Below, piece by piece: positions 60,780 to 64,000 of a stretch of 64,000 bases of DNA. Both the position numbers and the translations under genes were made by a program. The first letter of the stretch is position 1; each line of letters begins with the position of its first letter. Location of the stretch: contig CAVPNW010000020.1 of assembly GCA_963706875.1 (NCBI GenBank), positions 124,001 to 188,000 on the forward strand, given 5' to 3'. The notes under the pieces are model-generated. The model did no database searches, had not been told where the DNA came from, and saw only the letters and a program-made list of their open reading frames with translations. This DNA comes from Prado023 sp963706875 (GTDB lineage: Bacteria; Actinomycetota; Actinomycetes; S36-B12; CAIYMF01).

Positions 60780-61196
60780 ATGGGAAGCTGGTACGGCAAG
60801 CCCCGCCGCCCGGGCGGCGTCACGTTCATCGCGATCATCACCTTCCTGATCGCGTTCCTCTCGATGGCTGCCGGATTCGTGTTCCTCCTGTCCAGCGCGT
60901 CGGCACTGACCAATGCCGACATCTCCGAGGGGACGGCCACCAGCTACGGGATCGTCGAGATCCTGTTCGGCCTCCTCACTGCCGTGGTCGCAGTCGGGCT
61001 GTGGGTCGGCAACTCGTTCGCCCGCCTGGCCGTCACGGCACTGATGATCGTTCGCATCATCGCCGCGGTCTGGGTCGCCTTCACCTTCAGCGGGCACGGC
61101 GGGTTCCTGCTCGGGACCCTCGCCGGCGGGCTGTCGGTGATCGTCCTGCTCCTGCTGTGGAACTACCGCGCGGACGAGTTCTTCAACGCGAGCTGA
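60780..61196 (+). CDS. Four-helix integral membrane protein, 138 aa
   Basis: Membrane protein with about four helices: VTFIAIITFLIAFLSMAAGF, ILFGLLTAVVAVGLWVG, LAVTALMIVRIIAAVWVAF and LAGGLSVIVLLLLW. A short basic N-terminus (GKPRRPGG) and charged C-terminus (YRADEFF) suggest both ends are cytoplasmic. AGGAGG site 7 nt upstream of ATG 60780. Similar small four-helix proteins are common in actinobacteria; function unknown. The terminator at 61235 is its likely end. Confidence 0.8.
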   Translation: MGSWYGKPRRPGGVTFIAIITFLIAFLSMAAGFVFLLSSASALTNADISEGTATSYGIVEILFGLLTAVVAVGLWVGNSFARLAVTALMIVRIIAAVWVAFTFSGHGGFLLGTLAGGLSVIVLLLLWNYRADEFFNAS

Positions 61197-61234
61197 GCTC
61201 GCCGCGGCAGGGACCGTGACCCGGGGCGACAAAC

Positions 61235-61266
61235 ACGTGAGGGACCTCCGGGGAGGTCCCTCACGT
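61235..61266 (+). terminator. Terminator hairpin between the membrane-protein gene and tRNA-Glu
   Basis: ACGTGAGGGACCTC and GAGGTCCCTCACGT pair over 14 bp with a 4-nt loop. It sits 38 nt after the membrane-protein stop and 5 nt from the tRNA-Glu 3' end on the other strand, so it may end both transcripts. Confidence 0.8.
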
Positions 61267-61271
61267 TCGCG

Positions 61272-61344
61272 TAGCCCCGACGGGATTCGAACCCGCGCTA
61301 CCGCCTTGAGAGGGCGGCGTGCTAGGCCACTACACAACGGGGCC
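61272..61344 (-). tRNA. tRNA-Glu (anticodon CUC)
   Basis: 73-nt tRNA. Acceptor GGCCCCG pairs with CGGGGCT (one G-U); anticodon arm CCGCC-CTCTCAA-GGCGG gives anticodon CTC; T-arm GCGGG-TTCGAAT-CCCGT. Discriminator A; no encoded CCA. Confidence 0.95.
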
Positions 61345-61419
61345 GTGCTTCTTCTCGGTGCCGATTGCTCGGCGCGACGTTCGCAATCCTACCCGGTCGG
61401 GCGGGGGTGAAACATCGAG

Positions 61420-61491
61420 CTGGGGTACCAGGACTCGAACCTAGACTAGCTGAACCAGAATCAGCCGGGCTGCCAATTACCCCATACCCCA
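61420..61491 (-). tRNA. tRNA-Gln (anticodon CUG)
   Basis: 72-nt tRNA. Acceptor TGGGGTA pairs with TACCCCA; anticodon arm GCTGA-TTCTGGT-TCAGC gives anticodon CTG; TTCGAGT in the T loop; discriminator G; CCA not encoded. A promoter lies just upstream. Confidence 0.95.
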
Positions 61492-61503
61492 AGGGCACGG
61501 GCA

Positions 61504-61532
61504 ACTATACCGGCCGCAGGCTTGGGGCCCAA
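61504..61532 (-). promoter_or_regulatory. Promoter of the tRNA-Gln/tRNA-Glu pair
   Basis: Minus-strand TTGGGC (61532-61527), 17-nt spacer and TATAGT (61509-61504), 12 nt before the mature tRNA-Gln 5' end. Confidence 0.65.
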
Positions 61533-61552
61533 AACGGACAACGAGCTGCCCC

Positions 61553-63520
61553 TCAGCCGGGTGCGGTCCCGGGCAGCCGGGCCACAACTCCTGAGTCCTG
61601 CACCCAGAGGGACCCATCGGGGCCGATGTGGACCTGCCCGGGCACCGGCAACGCCCGGTTGCTGGCTCGACCTGCCGGGTCGAGGCAGACGAGCGTCGAG
61701 TCGTCGGCGTCAACGCCGCACACTCCTCCGGACGGCGAGGGCGAGACGGAGTCCCGTTCGGCGACCTGGGCGAAGCGCGTCCACGAGCCGTCCGCATAGC
61801 GGGCGACGACGGGCTCCTCCTCGACTGTCGTCCCAGCCGTGATGAGGGCCCAGAAGGCGCCGTCCGCAGCGACAGAGACCCCCTTGAGGCCTGCCCCCGG
61901 GTAGGGCACCGAGGCCCACTGACCGTCCCAGCGCAACAGCGTGGGGACAGTGCAGTAGTCAGCGCGCTCCTCCTCGCAGATCGTCACCCAGATGCTGCCG
62001 TCGACACCTGCAGCCAACGACGTCAGTGACCACGGCGGGCCCGGGAGTCGAACTGACCTCTGAGTGCCATCGGCGCGCACGAGGGTCACGCTGCTGCCGT
62101 CGGGGTCCTCGCCCGCGTACCACCGCGACCAACCCGGCCAGATCGCCTCCACCGCCCAGACTCCCTCCTCGGGGCCGGCCAGGAGCCACCCATCGGCCAG
62201 GTTGCGGGGGATGACCACGGGCTCGTCGCCGTCGAACCGGGCCAGGGCGCCGCCCGTGATGGCCCAGACAGCTCCGTCCGATGCCAGGGCGAGTCCTGAC
62301 TCCACGCCCCACCCCATCCGGGGTCCGCCGAGCCATCCCAGCCCCTCCCGCCGGCGATGCCAGCTCCCGTCCACGTACTGGTGGATCGCCCCCTCCCCTG
62401 TGGCCCAGACCTCATCGGAGGAGACGACGAGCAGCCCGCTCATGGGCGAGCCGAGGCCCCGATCCGGGGCGGACCACACGCGGCTCAGCTGATCGCCGTC
62501 GAGGCGCAGGAGGCCGGATGAGTCAGCCACCATCACATCGGCACCCACGAGGCCCACCCCGACGAGCGAAGCGTCATCCACCTGCGCCACCGACTGCCAC
62601 AGCTGGGACCTGCTGCCACGAGCCACGCCCCCGGGGCCGACGACCCACACCGTCCCATCCGGCGCCACCGACATGTCCAGTGCGGCCGGGGCCCCGAGGC
62701 GCTGGGACGACGAGAGTTGTGGAATCGCCCGCCACGACGCCCCATCGAACCGGCGGATGTCGGGCCCGAACCGGACGAGCAGCCCCCCGGTGGGGTCAGC
62801 CATGAGCTCCTCGGCGAACGTCGGCGCGTCCGGCCCGTCGACCGCCGTCCACCGGGCCCCGTCGAACCGCACCACCGTCTGCTCCAGCTCGCCGTCGGAG
62901 CGCAGGACCTGGCTGACGGCCCACATCCGCCCATCGGTGTCGAGGGTCAGCATCGCGGCACCGTCGATCGTGTCGTCGCCGACCATCGTCCACGATCCCC
63001 CCGCAGAGCGGGCCACCCCGGCTGCGCTGCTGAACCACACCTCCGAGCCGACCTCGACCAGGCCGGTGATCCGACGGCCCTCGCCTCCGCGGTACTGCGC
63101 CGGCACGGGGAGGTCGCGCACGAAGCTCCGGCCGTCGAAGAGGCGCACGCGGTCGGACTCGACCAGCCAGACCCCGTCGCCCTCCGTCGGCTCGATCGAC
63201 CCCATGGTCGCGAACACCGCGTCATCGGCGACGTCCCAACTCTGCGCGGTTCCGCTGGTGGGATCGACCCTGGTGAGCTGCCAGGGGCTGTGCAGCCACA
63301 CCGCCCCGCTCCCGTCCACGACCATCGACTGCACTCCGGGAGCGTTCACCAACTCGACGCCGGTCGGCTCAAGCGCGGAGTCGGTGGGCTCCAGTTCGGC
63401 GCCGTCGGCCACCAGGGACCAGGGAGGTTGGAGCTGGCCGGACAGCACATCGGGTGACACCGGCCACGCCGATGCGCCAGCGCCAGCGGTCGCGGTCGGT
63501 CGTCGTCGGGCTGCTGCCAC
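61553..63520 (-). CDS. Secreted beta-propeller protein (frameshifted near N-terminus)
   Basis: Long open frame of 655 codons with about ten repeats of beta-propeller type, each with an xxWxxxxGGV/W-like core (GSGAVWLHSPWQLTRVDP, GVWLVESDRVRLFDG, DGTVWVVGPGGVARG, DGAVWAITGGALARFDG, DGSIWVTICEE, DGSLWVQDSGVVARLPG), like two-component-regulator propeller or WD-type repeats. The frame's GTG 63520 has no good ribosome-binding site. An ATG with a strong site and a membrane-anchor/signal sequence lies 82 nt upstream in another frame, so the real gene is probably 61553-63602 (about 683 aa) with one indel between 63460 and 63520. Substrate unknown; probably extracellular. Confidence 0.75.
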   Translation of the reverse strand: MAAARRRPTATAGAGASAWPVSPDVLSGQLQPPWSLVADGAELEPTDSALEPTGVELVNAPGVQSMVVDGSGAVWLHSPWQLTRVDPTSGTAQSWDVADDAVFATMGSIEPTEGDGVWLVESDRVRLFDGRSFVRDLPVPAQYRGGEGRRITGLVEVGSEVWFSSAAGVARSAGGSWTMVGDDTIDGAAMLTLDTDGRMWAVSQVLRSDGELEQTVVRFDGARWTAVDGPDAPTFAEELMADPTGGLLVRFGPDIRRFDGASWRAIPQLSSSQRLGAPAALDMSVAPDGTVWVVGPGGVARGSRSQLWQSVAQVDDASLVGVGLVGADVMVADSSGLLRLDGDQLSRVWSAPDRGLGSPMSGLLVVSSDEVWATGEGAIHQYVDGSWHRRREGLGWLGGPRMGWGVESGLALASDGAVWAITGGALARFDGDEPVVIPRNLADGWLLAGPEEGVWAVEAIWPGWSRWYAGEDPDGSSVTLVRADGTQRSVRLPGPPWSLTSLAAGVDGSIWVTICEEERADYCTVPTLLRWDGQWASVPYPGAGLKGVSVAADGAFWALITAGTTVEEEPVVARYADGSWTRFAQVAERDSVSPSPSGGVCGVDADDSTLVCLDPAGRASNRALPVPGQVHIGPDGSLWVQDSGVVARLPGTAPG

Positions 63521-63602
63521 CTCGGGCCGCGGAGACCACCAGCCACACCACCACCAGCAGCGCGCAGAGCACGCAGCACAGTCCGGCTACCCGGCGCCCC
63601 AT
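63369..63602 (-). pseudogene. N-terminal piece of the beta-propeller gene (signal anchor)
   Basis: 78-codon frame from ATG 63602 with a GGGGAGG site 6 nt upstream. MGRRVAGLCCVLCALLVVVW and VVSAARGG form a signal peptide or membrane anchor. It runs out of the propeller frame soon after RWRWRIG. It belongs to the same gene as the 61553-63520 frame. Confidence 0.65.
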
Positions 63603-63692
63603 GTGCCACCTCCCCGATGCGGGCTGTCATCCGCGTCCGACGAGATCACGCCCGGATGGGCTCAACCAGAGGACTTGGTCCCCCACACTGTG

Positions 63693-64000
63693 TCAGCCCC
63701 GGACGACCGGATGGGTGTCGAAGCGGGCCTCGAGATCGCGGCACACGGCGTCCATGAGGTCCAGGACCGTCGCATCGAACGTCGTGCTCGTGACGACCTG
63801 GACCCCGTGGCGGTGGCACTGCTCCACGATGTAGTCGTCGAGCTCGCGGATGGCATCCATCCGTTCGAGGTACTCGGTCGGCTTCCGGTCGCCCTCCAGG
63901 AAGCGCTTGATGAACCGGCCACGATGCTCCTCCGCGGTGCCCACGGTGAGCACGTAGGTGAAGAGCGGGAACTCCGGCTCGACGTTCTGCAGGCCGGGGA
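63693..64000 (-). CDS. C-terminal part of a kinase-like protein, cut by the window edge
   Basis: Partial gene open to the right edge; stop at 63693. About 102 residues are visible: PGLQNVEPEFPLFTYVLTVG, EEHRGRFIKRFLEGDRKPTE, YLERMDAIRELDDYIVEQC. The pattern resembles the C-terminal region of 2-phosphoglycerate-kinase-like P-loop proteins, but the nucleotide-binding part is outside the window, so the function is a guess. An internal GTG at 63953 is probably not the start because the frame continues upstream without a stop. Confidence 0.6.
   Translation of the reverse strand, partial: PGLQNVEPEFPLFTYVLTVGTAEEHRGRFIKRFLEGDRKPTEYLERMDAIRELDDYIVEQCHRHGVQVVTSTTFDATVLDLMDAVCRDLEARFDTHPVVRG

Noticed and set aside
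57944..61219. 1091-codon plus-strand frame across leuD, leuC and beyond
   Set aside because: Antisense to two certain genes and overlaps the IclR gene in another frame; arises from low stop frequency in GC-rich DNA.
1..64000. CRISPR arrays, insertion sequences, prophage or toxin-antitoxin modules
   Set aside because: No regularly spaced repeats, transposase motifs, terminal inverted repeats or phage structural genes were seen on either strand.

Overview
This 64-kb window is high-GC, densely packed bacterial chromosome from an actinomycete (phylum Actinomycetota). The evidence is the gene order, which is the conserved actinobacterial core: rpsB / M23 peptidase / whiG-type sigma / xerC / dprA / comM / yraN / rnhB / lepB / lepB / rplS / trmD / rimM / KH protein / rpsP / ffh, then glnD-glnB-amt, ftsY-smc-acyP-mutM-rnc-rpmF-yceD-sepIVA-coaD-rsmD-recG-fakA-rpmB-thiL, and ddl, gpsA, plsC, HupS-type HU, leuD-leuC, IclR regulator, tRNA-Glu, tRNA-Gln. 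GTG starts and apparently leaderless genes fit the same group. I cannot assign a family or genus from sequence alone. I see no insertion sequence, prophage, CRISPR array or integrase other than housekeeping XerC.

Layout. 1-11.8 kb: rpsB at the left edge, a divergent secreted peptidase gene, then one long minus-strand transcription unit from rpsP (11613) down to a WhiG/FliA sigma factor (2013), with many 1-4 nt start/stop overlaps. It covers ribosome proteins and maturation, RNA and protein processing, DNA uptake and recombination. 11.8-19.2 kb: a YcaQ-like DNA glycosylase divergent from a PucR-type regulator, ffh, a membrane protein, and a TetR regulator divergent from an NAD-dependent epimerase with a palindromic operator between them. 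19.2-23.5 kb: the amt-glnB-glnD nitrogen operon with a good GlnR box upstream. 23.6-32 kb: an AidB-like acyl-CoA dehydrogenase, ftsY, a heavily frameshifted secreted NHL/TIG/FN3 protein gene, and smc (one frameshift). 32-41.5 kb: translation, DNA repair and cell-division genes. 41.5-52 kb: thiL, a Lrp-type sensor domain, a DUF3515 lipoprotein, a thiamine-diphosphate enzyme, an acetyltransferase, ddl, a trans-sulfuration enzyme, MarC, a secreted TIM-barrel-like protein, gpsA and plsC. 52-57 kb: an ABC-F ATPase (one frameshift) and a second large frameshifted secreted protein gene. 57-64 kb: HU with a basic tail, leuD-leuC, the IclR regulator, a membrane protein, two tRNAs, a secreted beta-propeller protein (frameshift near its start) and the C-terminal end of a gene that runs off the right edge.

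Most of the window is ordinary core genome. What stands out: (1) five loci carry reading-frame breaks, two of them secreted multi-domain proteins broken many times, while all neighbours are intact; (2) two nearly identical hairpins, about 3.4 kb apart, differ by a compensatory base pair and keep the same 13-nt loop; (3) S2 and S16 both carry long acidic Ala/Glu/Val tails, and HU a long basic one; (4) recognisable operator sites lie in front of the nitrogen, leucine and TetR-controlled genes. I did not find a clear new multi-gene system.
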